A stretch of 64,000 bases of DNA from Domibacillus indicus (GCF_023715895.1 NZ_JAMBOO010000001.1:248001-312000); one strand, 5' to 3'; shown: positions 18,839-28,469, counted from the first letter of the stretch. Numbers and translations: made by a program. The notes: generated by a model not told the origin, from the letters alone.

Positions 18839-20062
18839 TTACAGGACGTTGAATTTCCCTTTTTTCAAGACAAGTGAAGGGCCGCCAACCATAAATAGCG
18901 CGCGGTTATCAATCATTTTCTTCATGAATGAAGCTTTTGTGCCTTTAAGCTTTTTGTCGAACACGACACCGATTGCATCGTTATCGCCAAGTGAGCACAC
19001 TGTACCTTTAATGTTCGGTGTGAAGGATTCAAGGTTCCCTTCGCCCTTCACTAACTTCACAAGGTTTTTCGCAACCGTTTCCCCTTGCTGCATTGCGATT
19101 TGCGCCGTTGGCGGGTACGGACGGTTGATTTCCTCGTTGATCACAAGTGAACAGTCACCTAAAATGAAGATTTCGTCATGGCCAGGAGCGCGAAGTTCAG
19201 GCGTTACTTTTACGCGTGCACGCATGTTTTCAATGCCTGATTTTTCGATGATACTGCTGCCGCGGACACCTGCTGCCCAAACCACTGTGCCTGCTTTGAT
19301 TTCCTCTGTTTCGTTTTCGCCTTTTGCCACGATAATGCCGTCAGCTGTTGCACCTTTGATCGGTGTGCCGATTTTGAACTCAACACCTTTTTTCTCAAGC
19401 TGTGCAACCGCATATTTAACAAGCTCAGGGTCAAAACCAGGAAGAACCATAGGTGCTGCTTCTACGCAGTACATACGCACTTTTGAAAAATCAATATCAT
19501 ATTCTTTGCAAAGCTCAGGAACACGGTTTGCAAGCTCACCAAGGAACTCGATACCTGTAAAGCCGGCACCGCCGACAACAAATGTTAAACGCTCATCATT
19601 TTTTTCTTCTTCATTTGCATAAGTTGCAAACTGGAATTCAATATGATCACGCAATTGACGGGATGTGTTTACATTCGAAATGGTGAAAGCGTGTTCTTTT
19701 AGTCCTTCGATTCCGAATGTTTCAGATTCTCCGCCAAGGGCGATCACAAGGTAGTCATACTCTACTTCGCCTGTATCTAAAATGACTTTCTTTTCATCTG
19801 TTTTAATATCTTCTACTTCCGCGCGAATAAATTCTACTTTGCTGCGGTTGATGACTGCATCGATATCGTAGCGCACACGATCGTGGTGCATAGTGCCCGC
19901 TGATGCCTCATGAAGCCATGTTGTTTCATAGTGGTAATCATTTTTGTTGATGAGCACAATATTTGCTTCATCTACAGATAATGCTTTTTGAAGACGTGTT
20001 ACAGTAATAAGACCGCCATAGCCGGCGCCTAGTACTACAATTTTCGGCTTTCTCACTGTCAT
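18839..20062 (-). CDS. yumB: Type II NADH dehydrogenase-like YumB
   Basis: FAD-dependent NAD(P)H oxidoreductase of 407 residues, resembling NDH-2, which passes electrons from NADH to quinone at the membrane face without pumping protons. The FAD dinucleotide motif GAGYGG (residues 12-17), the NAD motif [11 protein letters not shown] (near 162-172) and the C-terminal ILGDCS and PYPPTAQIA blocks are all present. GAGGTGG precedes the ATG. It diverges from yumC. The promoter carries a possible redox-sensor site (see 20099-20116). Confidence 0.92.
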   Translation of the reverse strand: MTVRKPKIVVLGAGYGGLITVTRLQKALSVDEANIVLINKNDYHYETTWLHEASAGTMHHDRVRYDIDAVINRSKVEFIRAEVEDIKTDEKKVILDTGEVEYDYLVIALGGESETFGIEGLKEHAFTISNVNTSRQLRDHIEFQFATYANEEEKNDERLTFVVGGAGFTGIEFLGELANRVPELCKEYDIDFSKVRMYCVEAAPMVLPGFDPELVKYAVAQLEKKGVEFKIGTPIKGATADGIIVAKGENETEEIKAGTVVWAAGVRGSSIIEKSGIENMRARVKVTPELRAPGHDEIFILGDCSLVINEEINRPYPPTAQIAMQQGETVAKNLVKLVKGEGNLESFTPNIKGTVCSLGDNDAIGVVFDKKLKGTKASFMKKMIDNRALFMVGGPSLVLKKGKFNVL

Positions 20063-20098
20063 CTTTATCCACCTCTACTAAAAATATTCACGCGAAGA

Positions 20099-20116
20099 AT
20101 GTGATAATCTTCACGT
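20099..20116. promoter_or_regulatory. Rex-like operator on yumB promoter
   Basis: ATGTGATAATCTTCACGT is an imperfect dyad with the core TGTGA-N6-TCAC of the Rex (NADH/NAD+ sensing repressor) consensus TTGTGAaatatTTCACAA. It lies directly downstream of the predicted yumB -10 box, over the transcription start. The two outer positions on each side deviate, so this is a candidate only. Confidence 0.45.
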
Positions 20117-20119
20117 ATA

Positions 20120-20149
20120 AGTATAAAAAAATACCTCTTACTTTGTCAC
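20120..20149 (-). promoter_or_regulatory. yumB: yumB promoter
   Basis: On the minus strand: -35 GTGACA (20144-20149), spacer 17-18 bp, -10 TTATAC/TATACT (20120-20126). It lies about 60 bp upstream of the yumB start codon. Confidence 0.5.
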
Positions 20150-20328
20150 AAAATGTTAACAATGTGCATAACTAGTTTTATCATAGACGCTTTGACTGCT
20201 TTTTTCAAGTTATTTGGACAAGAAATTTGAAATGAGACTTCCCTTATGGAATTTTGTAAAATAAGACATAATAAAGCAAAGATAGCATATACATCAATCT
20301 TATGGCTTTTTAAAAAGGGGGATTATGA

Positions 20329-21282
20329 GTGAAAGACATTACGATTATCGGGGCAGGTCCTACCGGCCTGTTTGCCGCCTTTTACGCAGGAATGCGCGGT
20401 GCTTCTGTTAAAATTATCGAAAGCCTGCCGCAGCCGGGAGGACAGTTATCCGCTCTTTACCCAGAAAAGTTTATTTACGATGTAGCTGCTTTTCCGGCAG
20501 TACGGGCGCAGGAGCTGGTTGACCGGCTTGTCGAACAAATGAATCGTTTTCCAGTTGAACTTTGTCTGGAGGAGGCCGTTCAGTCCCTCGAAAAAAATCC
20601 AGACGGCAGTATTGTTCTTGGAACGGATAAGGGAAAGCATGAAACCAAAGCGGTAATTATTACCGCGGGCAACGGTGCTTTTCAGCCGAGGCGGCTTGAG
20701 CTTGATGGCGCAGATGCTTTGCCGAACGTTCATTATTTTGTCAATGACCTTTCCTCTTTTTCAGGCCGGCGTGTCGCGGTTCTAGGAGGCGGTGATTCTG
20801 CGGTTGACTGGGCCATGATGCTTGAAAAAACCGCAAAAGAAGTGACCATTATTCACCGGCGTGACAAATTTCGCGCCCACGAACACAGTGTGGACTTGCT
20901 TCACAAATCAGATATCCAGATTATGACGCCATTTGTTCCTGTATCCTTTGACGGGCAGACTCTTGCGCTTGAGGAAGTGAAAGGCGACCAAAAGAAATCG
21001 CTAGAGATCGATGACCTCCTTGTAAACTACGGGTTTATTTCTTCACTTGGCCCGATGAAAAATTGGGGGCTTAACATTGAGAAAAACTCGATTGTGGTCA
21101 ATTCACGTATGGAGACAAATATCCCAGGTGTGTATGCAGCCGGTGATGTGGCAACATACGCAGGTAAAGTAAAGCTAATTGCCACTGGATTTGGAGAAGC
21201 GCCGACGGCCGTTAACAATGCAAAATCCTATATTGATCCGGATGCAAAAGTCCAGCCGCTGCACAGCACGTCCTTGTTTTAA
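20329..21282 (+). CDS. yumC: Ferredoxin/flavodoxin-NADP+ reductase
   Basis: Thioredoxin-reductase-like ferredoxin-NADP+ reductase of 317 residues, lacking the redox CXXC of thioredoxin reductase. FAD motif GAGPTG at residues 7-12, NADPH motif [10 protein letters not shown] near 152-161, and C-terminal [16 protein letters not shown] near 268-290. The start is GTG 20329, seven bases after GGGGG; the nearby ATG is out of frame. The protein supplies reduced ferredoxin or flavodoxin to cytosolic enzymes. Close to B. subtilis YumC. Confidence 0.94.
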   Translation: MKDITIIGAGPTGLFAAFYAGMRGASVKIIESLPQPGGQLSALYPEKFIYDVAAFPAVRAQELVDRLVEQMNRFPVELCLEEAVQSLEKNPDGSIVLGTDKGKHETKAVIITAGNGAFQPRRLELDGADALPNVHYFVNDLSSFSGRRVAVLGGGDSAVDWAMMLEKTAKEVTIIHRRDKFRAHEHSVDLLHKSDIQIMTPFVPVSFDGQTLALEEVKGDQKKSLEIDDLLVNYGFISSLGPMKNWGLNIEKNSIVVNSRMETNIPGVYAAGDVATYAGKVKLIATGFGEAPTAVNNAKSYIDPDAKVQPLHSTSLF

Positions 21283-21334
21283 TCCTTTAATAGCGGGTAA
21301 AGGAATAAGAAACGGAAAAAAAGGGTGGTTCACT

Positions 21335-21976
21335 ATGCATGTACTTGTGATCGGTGCAGCCGGTACAACCGGCCGCCTCGTTGTCCAAAGTCTGGCTGAA
21401 AATATTCAGCATCACGTTAAAGCAATGGTTCGAAAAACCGACCAGATGGCAGACATGGAACAGCTTGGTGCCAGACCGGTTTTGGCCGACCTGGAGCAGG
21501 ACTTTAGTTATGCAATGAATGATGTGAACGCGGTTATTTTTGCAGCCGGCTCCGGCTCAGCAACCGGCCCTCACAAAACTACGGCTGTTGACCGCGATGG
21601 AGCAATCAAAGCCATTGACCTGGCCGTTTCACATGGTATTGAGCGTTTTGTCATGCTCAGTTCAATGGGAGCAGACCGGCCGGATGCAGGTCCTGAGGCT
21701 CTGCAGCATTATCTTCGGGCCAAGCATGAAGCAGATGCTCATTTAATGATGAGCGGTCTTACTTATACGATCGTTCGTCCCGGTGCCCTTTCAAATGAAG
21801 CCGGCAGCGGAAAAATTGAAGCAGCTCCCCAAGTTGCGAATCGAATGGAGTCTATTACACGGGCTGATGTTGCCGAAGTACTTGTTCAAAGCCTGCTCGC
21901 CCCCCAAACAGAGGGCCGGATCTTTGAAATTGTCGAAGGCACTGTCCCGATTGCCGAAGCCTTAAAAGCCTTATAA
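21335..21976 (+). CDS. NAD(P)-binding atypical SDR, YhfK-like
   Basis: 213-residue Rossmann-fold protein of the atypical short-chain dehydrogenase/NAD(P)H-binding family. The nucleotide motif GAAGTTGR lies at residues 7-14, and VMLSSMGAD and YLRAKHEAD (YxxxK-like) follow near 107-135. B. subtilis YhfK is very similar over its length. Substrate unknown; an epimerase or oxidoreductase is possible. The open frame extends back into yumC, but ATG 21335 has AAAGGGTGG and matches the family start. It may be cotranscribed with yumC, 52 bp upstream. Confidence 0.85.
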   Translation: MHVLVIGAAGTTGRLVVQSLAENIQHHVKAMVRKTDQMADMEQLGARPVLADLEQDFSYAMNDVNAVIFAAGSGSATGPHKTTAVDRDGAIKAIDLAVSHGIERFVMLSSMGADRPDAGPEALQHYLRAKHEADAHLMMSGLTYTIVRPGALSNEAGSGKIEAAPQVANRMESITRADVAEVLVQSLLAPQTEGRIFEIVEGTVPIAEALKAL

Positions 21977-21987
21977 TTAATATAGAA

Positions 21988-22022
21988 AAAAACCGGCATG
22001 CCCCTGGTATGCCGGCTTTTTT
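21988..22022 (+). terminator. Terminator of yumC/yhfK-like unit
   Basis: Stem AGCCGGCATACC-type (plus strand AACCGGCATGCC/GGTATGCCGGCTT) closed by a short loop and T6. Confidence 0.88.
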
Positions 22023-22042
22023 GCTGCAGATGTTTCATCACA

Positions 22043-22071
22043 AAAAACCGCCTGGCAGCGGCCGGGCGGTT
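22043..22071 (-). terminator. Terminator of secreted nuclease gene
   Basis: On the minus strand ACCGCCCGGCC pairs with GGCAGGCGGT-type sequence and is followed by T6, just after the nuclease stop codon. Confidence 0.8.
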
Positions 22072-22078
22072 GTACTGC

Positions 22079-25000
22079 TTAAGAAGCAGCCGTTTTTTTT
22101 GTTTTCTTTCCTCGTAAATCTGTCCATTTCTTTACGTTGTCAGCCCCTATAATCTCCACTTCCTGCTTCGTATCGATTTGAACTTCTTTCACTTCTGCAT
22201 CTCGCAAATCAATAACCTGCCCTTTTTTCGGCGTGGAAACGATAACGGTATTATACTTTAACCCTTCTCCTTCCAGTACAGCTGAACGCTTTACGATAAT
22301 GCCTTTACTGAAACGGGCGCCTTCATCAAACTCCAGATGAATCCCCGGCTGTGCAGCCACAAACTGTTTTTTCTCCATCGCCGGCACATAAACGATTTCT
22401 GCTTCTGGAGTATCTTCCGCAAAGGTCGTGCGAATGATTACTGGATCGTGGTCGCTCGCCCGTCCATGCTCCTCCATAAATTGTGAATTGGTATGAACAA
22501 TATCCACTTCAGTAGAAGCGGCCATATTATTCGTGACCAGGATATGGTCGAGCACCTGTGCATTTCCTTGATAGGAATACGTGAACCGCTCTTCTGCCGG
22601 TACTCTTTCAATCATGTTGGTCAGCTCATCCCCTTTTACAATAGAAAGAGTCTCGGTAAATTCAAAATCGTTAAAATCACCTAAAAGCACCAGATTCGCA
22701 TTTGGATCCGCTGACTTTACATCTTCAACAAAGCCATTTACAATCGCAGCAATTTGCTTGCGCTGGATTTCACTCTCTAAATAAGGAGGCTGATTTTTTC
22801 CGAATAACGGCTCATCTCCGCCTTTTGAATTAAAATGATTGGCCACTACAATGACCTTTTCACCTTTAAATATAAATTGAGCAGCCAGCGGCTTGCGGCT
22901 ATTTTCAAACGCTTCGTTTTCCGGATCAATCCGGCCAGGATTAGCGGTCAATTTCCCATCTACATAGGCAACCGCTTCTGTCGCGCTTCCTTTTGTTCCT
23001 TCCGCAAGACTAACACGTTCAGGATTGTACAAGAAGCCAACACGAATGTTACCGCCCGGCTGTCCGCCGTCTTCTTTATTGACCGGTGCCACATCCGTGT
23101 ACTCATAAGCCGGTCCGCCCAGCTCTTTTATAGCTTCAATCAGTACGGCGGCGCTTTGAGATGCGTCCGTTGTGCCAGAATCTGCTGGCCCGTCATTGTC
23201 CTGTACTTCTGTTACACCGATGATATCCGGCGACTTCATTCCATTTACAATTCCCATGGCAAGGCGTCTTGTTTTCTCTTCGCCTGAAACCGTTGAAAAG
23301 TTTTCGAGATTGTAAGAAGCGATCGTTAGTCCATCTTTCGTTGATGTAAGGGTTGTTTCTTCTGCTTTTAACCCTCCGTCAATCACTTCAGGCACTTCGT
23401 CCGCCAGCACTTTAAAGTTACTGTAGCCGTAGCTGACGACACCCGTGACAGGACCGGCAAATGAGTCGCCTGTTTTTGCCACAAAGTCTTCATTATCCAA
23501 ATCAAGATGAATACGTTCTGGGTTGTAGTCGTCTGCTTCAATCCGAAGACCCCCCGCTGTTGTATTGGTTTCTATATTTTCCGGCACAACCACTACTTCT
23601 CCGTATCTCTGCGGAGCGATGATTTTCGGGTTCTTCACTTGAACGCGCATGCCTTCCATGCTTTCAAAAAAGTCAATGCCGTCCTGCTGTGGATCGAATA
23701 TGCCAAATTGGTCGTTATCAATCACTTTCATTGGCATCATGCGATCTTTATTCAACACAACCGGTGCCGGCAGCGGCTGTCCGGATGCTTTTTTACTGAC
23801 AGTACCCGCACTAATTTCCGTTACGGGGAGATCTGTTTGCAGCTTTTCCGCATATCCATCAAGCACCCATTCTTTTACCGTACCATCAACAAAGACAAGA
23901 TCTCCTTGCGACAACCCGTGGCTCCGCTTATAAACGAGAATACCTTCTGACGTATTTTCATCCTCATCTGCTTCTACGCTCTGCATATAAAAGTTACTGC
24001 TGTCAACGATATGGGTAACGATTCCTTCTACATCTCCAACAGCTAAACCATTATACGGAGAAGTGTGCCCAGCTCCTTGAATATCATGGATGCGAATGTT
24101 TTCTTTTTCTATAACGTATGAAAAAGAGGAAACGGCACTGTCATTTAAGCCTTCTTTAAATGCTGCTGCTTGAATCGTTTTGTTTTCATTAATCACGATC
24201 GGTTCTGTATAAAGCGCGCTTTCTTTTGTCGGCTGAGAGCCATCCAGCGTATAACGAATGTCGGCACCCTCTGTTGGCGAAGACAGTGTAACACTCGTTC
24301 CTGCTTTAACAACGCCCGCTGCCGGATTGGCCGTTACCGCTCCAGCCGTAGAAGAGTCAGGTTCAATATCCGCTGCATGGCGCGGAATTAATTGATAGGC
24401 GTTGTTGTAAGAGCCGACAACCCCTGTTACCGAATCGTATTTGGTGTTTATGGCAAGAAGTGATGCATCCTGCGGCCTGATTTGAAAGGTATTTCCTTCT
24501 CCGTCCTTTGCTGTGTAATTGCCGCCTGAAAAACTGGAAATAGAAACGTTGTTGATTGTAACAAGCTCCCCTTCCACTTCTTCTGTGAATTGATCAGCCC
24601 TTACGGTTAACGGTGCCGGCACACCAGCCTGGCCGGTCACAGTTACACTGCCGGATGATACGTTAATCTCCAAAAGAGAATTGTAGTCATCAATGCTTCC
24701 CTTCACATCTACAACATCACCTATTTTTACATTCATACCGGAACCATATAAAACAATACCGGCGGTTTCATCCTGAATATACACCGTGCTTCCGAAAACA
24801 GCCGTTACTGTGCCAGACGTCCACACCTTCGTGTTTTCTGCTTTTTGGCGCACGTCGGAAATCGGTTCTTTTATAAGGTTTGACGGCTCCTCAGGCACTT
24901 CTGGTTCTTCGGTTCCGTTATCCAAAAGTTCAATCGACGTTGGTGATTTCAAGCCAGGAACTGTAAAATACACTTCAAGAGAGCCTGTCACCCGCACTTT

Positions 25001-25327
25001 TTTGCCGAGATTCCCTGGATGATCCTTTAAATTAATACCCTGCCGGAAACTTGTCGTTAATTGCACTGGTAATATTTTAGCTGGATCTGTCTCTCCTGCT
25101 TCATCCGCTATACCAATATTTGTATTTTGATAACGTGCAGGATCTGTTGTATAACTACTTCCTGATAGTGCGTAGCCAACGATATAGCCTTCGACGGTCG
25201 CTGTACCCGAGTTGTTAGCAATGGCATCCGCCACCGTGATCGATGCGGCGCTCGCCGGGATTTGAAACGGAAGCAATGTGCCAATGACGAGTACAAGAGC
25301 AAATAAAGCCTGTCCAATTTTTCTCAT
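22079..25327 (-). CDS. Large secreted nuclease (ExeM/YhcR-like, EEP domain)
   Basis: 1082 residues. Order of parts: signal peptide (1-28, cleavage after PASA); a DUF6359-like N-terminal domain (about 29-135); two OB-fold-like modules (about 145-330); a chitobiase/FN3-type TLDGSQPT module (about 335-410); an ExeM/NucH-type region starting IHDIQGAGHTSPY (about 415-650); and an endonuclease/exonuclease/phosphatase domain (about 670-1000) with GDFND and SDHDPV catalytic motifs. The tail is basic (KKTKKTAAS) and has no LPXTG anchor. It probably degrades extracellular DNA for phosphate or nucleotides. The metal-dependent nuclease role is inferred from family. Confidence 0.88.
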   Translation of the reverse strand: MRKIGQALFALVLVIGTLLPFQIPASAASITVADAIANNSGTATVEGYIVGYALSGSSYTTDPARYQNTNIGIADEAGETDPAKILPVQLTTSFRQGINLKDHPGNLGKKVRVTGSLEVYFTVPGLKSPTSIELLDNGTEEPEVPEEPSNLIKEPISDVRQKAENTKVWTSGTVTAVFGSTVYIQDETAGIVLYGSGMNVKIGDVVDVKGSIDDYNSLLEINVSSGSVTVTGQAGVPAPLTVRADQFTEEVEGELVTINNVSISSFSGGNYTAKDGEGNTFQIRPQDASLLAINTKYDSVTGVVGSYNNAYQLIPRHAADIEPDSSTAGAVTANPAAGVVKAGTSVTLSSPTEGADIRYTLDGSQPTKESALYTEPIVINENKTIQAAAFKEGLNDSAVSSFSYVIEKENIRIHDIQGAGHTSPYNGLAVGDVEGIVTHIVDSSNFYMQSVEADEDENTSEGILVYKRSHGLSQGDLVFVDGTVKEWVLDGYAEKLQTDLPVTEISAGTVSKKASGQPLPAPVVLNKDRMMPMKVIDNDQFGIFDPQQDGIDFFESMEGMRVQVKNPKIIAPQRYGEVVVVPENIETNTTAGGLRIEADDYNPERIHLDLDNEDFVAKTGDSFAGPVTGVVSYGYSNFKVLADEVPEVIDGGLKAEETTLTSTKDGLTIASYNLENFSTVSGEEKTRRLAMGIVNGMKSPDIIGVTEVQDNDGPADSGTTDASQSAAVLIEAIKELGGPAYEYTDVAPVNKEDGGQPGGNIRVGFLYNPERVSLAEGTKGSATEAVAYVDGKLTANPGRIDPENEAFENSRKPLAAQFIFKGEKVIVVANHFNSKGGDEPLFGKNQPPYLESEIQRKQIAAIVNGFVEDVKSADPNANLVLLGDFNDFEFTETLSIVKGDELTNMIERVPAEERFTYSYQGNAQVLDHILVTNNMAASTEVDIVHTNSQFMEEHGRASDHDPVIIRTTFAEDTPEAEIVYVPAMEKKQFVAAQPGIHLEFDEGARFSKGIIVKRSAVLEGEGLKYNTVIVSTPKKGQVIDLRDAEVKEVQIDTKQEVEIIGADNVKKWTDLRGKKTKKTAAS

Positions 25328-25574
25328 TTAAAAACTCCTCTCTCATGTAATGGCTCGTTCGACAAAAACCACCTTCATTGTAATCTACTTTTTATTTTAA
25401 AATATAACCTTTACAGATAATTTAAAAAACTTTAATAAATAGAAAAAACAGGAATAATTTCCTCCTTATTATTGTCCGTTTGATTCATTCTATTTCCTTT
25501 TATGTAAGCCTTTTTGTATAAGAATCTTCCTGCTGTCCCATATTAAAGGTAAAAAACTTTTAGGAGGCAGCAGC

Positions 25575-25688
25575 TTGTATAATGATTATTGGCTTTTACA
25601 ATTAATCTTTGCCTTGTTTATTCTGTTCTTCGTTATCATTCCGCTTGTATCGGTTTGGTTTACGCGAAAAAAGAAATCAAGCCAATAA
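25575..25688 (+). CDS. Single-pass 37-aa membrane protein
   Basis: TTG start at 25575 with a perfect AGGAGG seven bases upstream. The product has 37 residues: short N-terminus YNDYW, one membrane span (about residues 7-29) and a basic tail TRKKKSSQ, so the C-terminus should face the cytosol. A bidirectional terminator begins within its stop codon. By position (between the yumC and yutM groups) it could correspond to B. subtilis yuzG, but I cannot confirm that from memory of the sequence. Function unknown. Confidence 0.7.
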   Translation: MYNDYWLLQLIFALFILFFVIIPLVSVWFTRKKKSSQ

Positions 25689-25730
25689 AAAAGCCTGGCT
25701 GCATCCGTAGATACAGCCAGGCTTTTTTAT
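25686..25730. terminator. Bidirectional terminator small ORF / yutM
   Basis: Stem AAAAAGCCTGGCTG/CAGCCAGGCTTTTT, 14 bp, with a 12-nt loop and A6/T6 flanks. It serves the 37-aa gene and the convergent yutM gene. Confidence 0.92.
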
Positions 25731-25732
25731 TA

Positions 25733-26101
25733 TTAGCAGTTTTCCGGTGTTCCGGTTTCTGTTGCTGTCCGGAAAGAAGACCCGCAGCCGCAGGACGCGA
25801 TGGCATTTGGATTATCAATCGTAAATCCGCCGCCCATTAGCGACTGCTTGTAGTCCACTATCGTTCCCTTCAAAATCGGGGCATCCTTTTTGGCTACCAC
25901 AATCGGGATACCGTGCTGAAGAAGTTCCATATCGCCTTCTTCTGCTTCAGGCGTAAAACCCATCCCGTATGATAATCCACTGCATCCGCCACCATGAACA
26001 GCTACCCGCAAAAATGAACCTTCTTCTTCGTTTTGCTTCATCATATCTTTTATCTGAAAAGCCGCAGCTTCCGTAATTGTAACAACTTGTTGATCCGCCA
26101 A
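25733..26101 (-). CDS. yutM: HesB/IscA-type Fe-S carrier
   Basis: A-type iron-sulfur carrier of 122 residues, delivering Fe-S clusters from the SUF machinery to apo-enzymes. The three conserved cysteines are seen in GGGCSGLSYG (near residue 41) and the C-terminal CGCGSSF (near 106-112). The start is TTG 26101 (MADQQVVTI), seven bases after AAAGGAG; the upstream in-frame ATG covers that site. Its partner system sufCDSUB lies at 50656-55925. Confidence 0.93.
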   Translation of the reverse strand: MADQQVVTITEAAAFQIKDMMKQNEEEGSFLRVAVHGGGCSGLSYGMGFTPEAEEGDMELLQHGIPIVVAKKDAPILKGTIVDYKQSLMGGGFTIDNPNAIASCGCGSSFRTATETGTPENC

Positions 26102-26265
26102 AGGAATCGCTCCTTTCATTTTCTTTTAGTATACGAGGAATAGAACAAATCCTCAACTGAACCGCTCATTGATTTTTTTATTCAAATTAATTCTTTTTAC
26201 CTCCAATTCCTGTATAATAAAATAAGTAAAAAGACCTTTATTTCAGAAAAAAAGGAGGTTTTATC

Positions 26266-26952
26266 ATGTCTGATGCCCCATTAATTTATCATAAAATGAT
26301 GAAGTGCCCTCATTGCCAGCAGTCCTTTAGCACAACGAAAGTTCGTAAAAGTGCTGTTAAAGTCATTGGCCAGGATACGGACTTAAAACCGCTTTATGAA
26401 GCGGGAGGGATAAATCCTCTTTTTTACAATGTGCATGTTTGTATGCATTGCGGCTATTCATTTACAGAGGATTTTACTTCTTATTTTGCACCAGGAACAG
26501 CAGAAGTATTAAAGGCTTCGGTATCCGATCACTGGGTCGAGCAGGATTTCAGCGGTGAGCGTTCGCCAGCTAAAGCGATTAAAAGCTATAAGCTCGCTCT
26601 TTATTCTGGCGTACTGAAAAAAGAAGAGCATTTAACTTTGGCAGGTCTTGCCCTTCGCACGGCATGGATCTATCGGGACATGGGCCGCAACAAAGAAGAA
26701 AAGCGATTTTTGTCTATCGCTGCCCGTGAGTATGAGGAAGCTTTTTCTGTGGAGGATGTAGCACAGAAAATGTCTGAAATTAAAGTGCTCTATCTCCTTG
26801 GTGAACTGAATCGAAAGCTGGGACGCACGGAAAAAGCCGTTTCCTATTTTTCAAAAGTGATTGAACGGCAGCGCCAGTCAAACGAAAAACAAATTGTGGA
26901 AATGGCGCGTGACCGCTGGCATGAATTACGCGAGCAAATGAAAACGACTTAA
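26266..26952 (+). CDS. DUF2225 protein, Zn-ribbon plus TPR-like
   Basis: 228-residue soluble protein of the DUF2225 family. Two CXXC pairs (Cys14/Cys17 in CPHC and Cys59/Cys62 in CMHC) make a likely zinc ribbon. The C-terminal two thirds are helical with TPR-like repeats (AGLALRTAWIYRDMG near 126-140; LYLLGELNRKLGRTEKAVSYFSKV-type block near 170-190). No catalytic motif is visible. AAAGGAGG precedes the ATG. Function unknown. It stands alone, divergent from yutM. Confidence 0.82.
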   Translation: MSDAPLIYHKMMKCPHCQQSFSTTKVRKSAVKVIGQDTDLKPLYEAGGINPLFYNVHVCMHCGYSFTEDFTSYFAPGTAEVLKASVSDHWVEQDFSGERSPAKAIKSYKLALYSGVLKKEEHLTLAGLALRTAWIYRDMGRNKEEKRFLSIAAREYEEAFSVEDVAQKMSEIKVLYLLGELNRKLGRTEKAVSYFSKVIERQRQSNEKQIVEMARDRWHELREQMKTT

Positions 26953-26963
26953 AGTGTACATAA

Positions 26964-26999
26964 GAAAAACCGGCTGCCTTGGACAGCATCCGGTTTTTT
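26964..26999. terminator. Terminator DUF2225 gene / yuzB
   Basis: Stem AAACCGG..CCGGTTT with an inner CTG/CAG pair and T6 to the right. A5 on the left allows use by the convergent yuzB as well. Confidence 0.82.
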
Positions 27000-27004
27000 G
27001 ATGT

Positions 27005-27241
27005 TTAAAACAGCCACGTTTGGTCAATATGTGTATATATATTCGAAACAAGCTCGTCAGGCGTCGCTCCATCGACAACTTCTCCATTCACAAGCGCAAA
27101 TGGAGATTCCGAGCAGCGTGTGCAGTAGCTTAAGCAGCCATATTCGATCACATCCAAGTTCGGATCCCGTTCCAATTTTTCAAATGCTTCCTGGGAACCG
27201 CTTGCTAAGTTGCTGACGCAAAACTCAATAATTGGCTTCAT
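27005..27241 (-). CDS. yuzB: YuzB, DUF1450 cysteine-rich protein
   Basis: 78-residue protein with four conserved cysteines (Cys8 in IEFC, Cys36, Cys40 and Cys43 in CLSYCTRC). This thioredoxin/ferredoxin-like small-protein family has no assigned activity; redox or metal binding is plausible. ATG 27241 is preferred over the in-frame GTG at 27253 because GAGGTG overlaps the latter. It is convergent with the DUF2225 gene and divergent from yutJ, as in B. subtilis where yuzB and yutJ adjoin. Confidence 0.87.
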   Translation of the reverse strand: MKPIIEFCVSNLASGSQEAFEKLERDPNLDVIEYGCLSYCTRCSESPFALVNGEVVDGATPDELVSNIYTHIDQTWLF

Positions 27242-27400
27242 TTTATCTTTCACCTCACCCGCTTATTGTACTATCATTTACGTGCAGAAAAAAGCGTGAA
27301 GTTTCGCGAAGTCTGTTGAATAATAGGGCTATCTTCGTTATACTCGGATATGAATAAATGAATACTGTACATATGAATACGAAGCAGAGGGGTCATACAT

Positions 27401-28468
27401 ATGAGACATTTAGTTTTGCTTGGAGGCGGATATGGCAATATGCGTGTTTTGCTCAGGCTGTTGCCCAATCATTTGCCGGATGACGTAACGATTACACTGG
27501 TTGATAAAGTGCCATATCATTGCTTGAAAACGGAGTACTATGCACTGGCGGCTGGAACCGCTTCCGATCATGAGGTCCGTGTATCTTTCCCGGAGCATGA
27601 AAAACTAAATATTATTTACGACGAAATTACAGCTATTCACTTAGATCGAAAAGAAGTTGAGTTAAAAGCAAAAGGCGCTCTTGCTTACGACGACCTTGTT
27701 ATTGGCCTTGGCTGTGAGGATAAATATCACGGCGTGCCAGGGGCTGAAGAGTATACATACAGCATTCAGTCCATCCAAAAATCGCGTGCCACGTATGAAA
27801 AGCTGAACAACATGCCGGCTGGTTCAAAAGTTGGTATTGTAGGTGCAGGCCTTTCCGGAATTGAATTGGCGAGTGAACTTCGTGAAAGCCGTCCGGATCT
27901 TGATATTAAATTGTTTGACCGCGGACCGCGTATCTTAAAAGACTTCCCGCAGCGTTTAAGCCGTTATATTGAGAAATGGTTTACCGACCACGGCGTGGAA
28001 GTAGTGAGAGATGCAAACATTACCCGTGTTGAGCCTGACCGTATTTACAACCGTGAAGACGAATATCAAATGGACGCTGTTGTATGGACCGCAGGCATTC
28101 AGCCGAGCCTTGTTGTCCGGCAGATGAATGTGGAAAAAGACCGCTCTGACCGCGTTGTATTGACACCTCATCATAATCTGCCCGGCAATGAACATGTTTA
28201 TGTAGTCGGAGACTGCGCAAGCCTTCCTCATGCACCGAGCGCACAGCTTGCGGAAGAACAAGCAGAACAGATTGTCGATGTTCTTCAAAAGCGCTGGAGA
28301 AATGAGCCGCTTCCGGAAAAAATGCCGGAAATGAAACTTAAAGGTGTACTTGGTTCTCTTGGCAAAAAACAGGGCTTTGGTTTTGTAGCAGACCGGGCTA
28401 TTACCGGACGCGTTGCCCGCTTCTTGAAATCAGGCGTTTTATGGATGTACAAATATCACAACGGATAA
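27401..28468 (+). CDS. yutJ: NADH dehydrogenase-like YutJ
   Basis: FAD/NAD(P)-binding oxidoreductase of 355 residues from the NDH-2-like group. The FAD motif GGGYGN is at residues 8-13, the NAD motif GAGLSGIE near 149-156, and the C-terminal VVGDCASLPH near 267-276. The protein is shorter than YumB and lacks an obvious membrane-binding C-terminal helix. AGAGGGG precedes the ATG. Electron acceptor and physiological role are not established. This is the second such enzyme in the window, after yumB. Confidence 0.9.
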   Translation: MRHLVLLGGGYGNMRVLLRLLPNHLPDDVTITLVDKVPYHCLKTEYYALAAGTASDHEVRVSFPEHEKLNIIYDEITAIHLDRKEVELKAKGALAYDDLVIGLGCEDKYHGVPGAEEYTYSIQSIQKSRATYEKLNNMPAGSKVGIVGAGLSGIELASELRESRPDLDIKLFDRGPRILKDFPQRLSRYIEKWFTDHGVEVVRDANITRVEPDRIYNREDEYQMDAVVWTAGIQPSLVVRQMNVEKDRSDRVVLTPHHNLPGNEHVYVVGDCASLPHAPSAQLAEEQAEQIVDVLQKRWRNEPLPEKMPEMKLKGVLGSLGKKQGFGFVADRAITGRVARFLKSGVLWMYKYHNG

Positions 28469-28469
28469 T

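Noticed and set aside
18849-19622. 257-codon plus-strand frame
   Set aside because: Antisense to yumB, serine/proline-rich translation typical of a shadow frame, no ribosome site.
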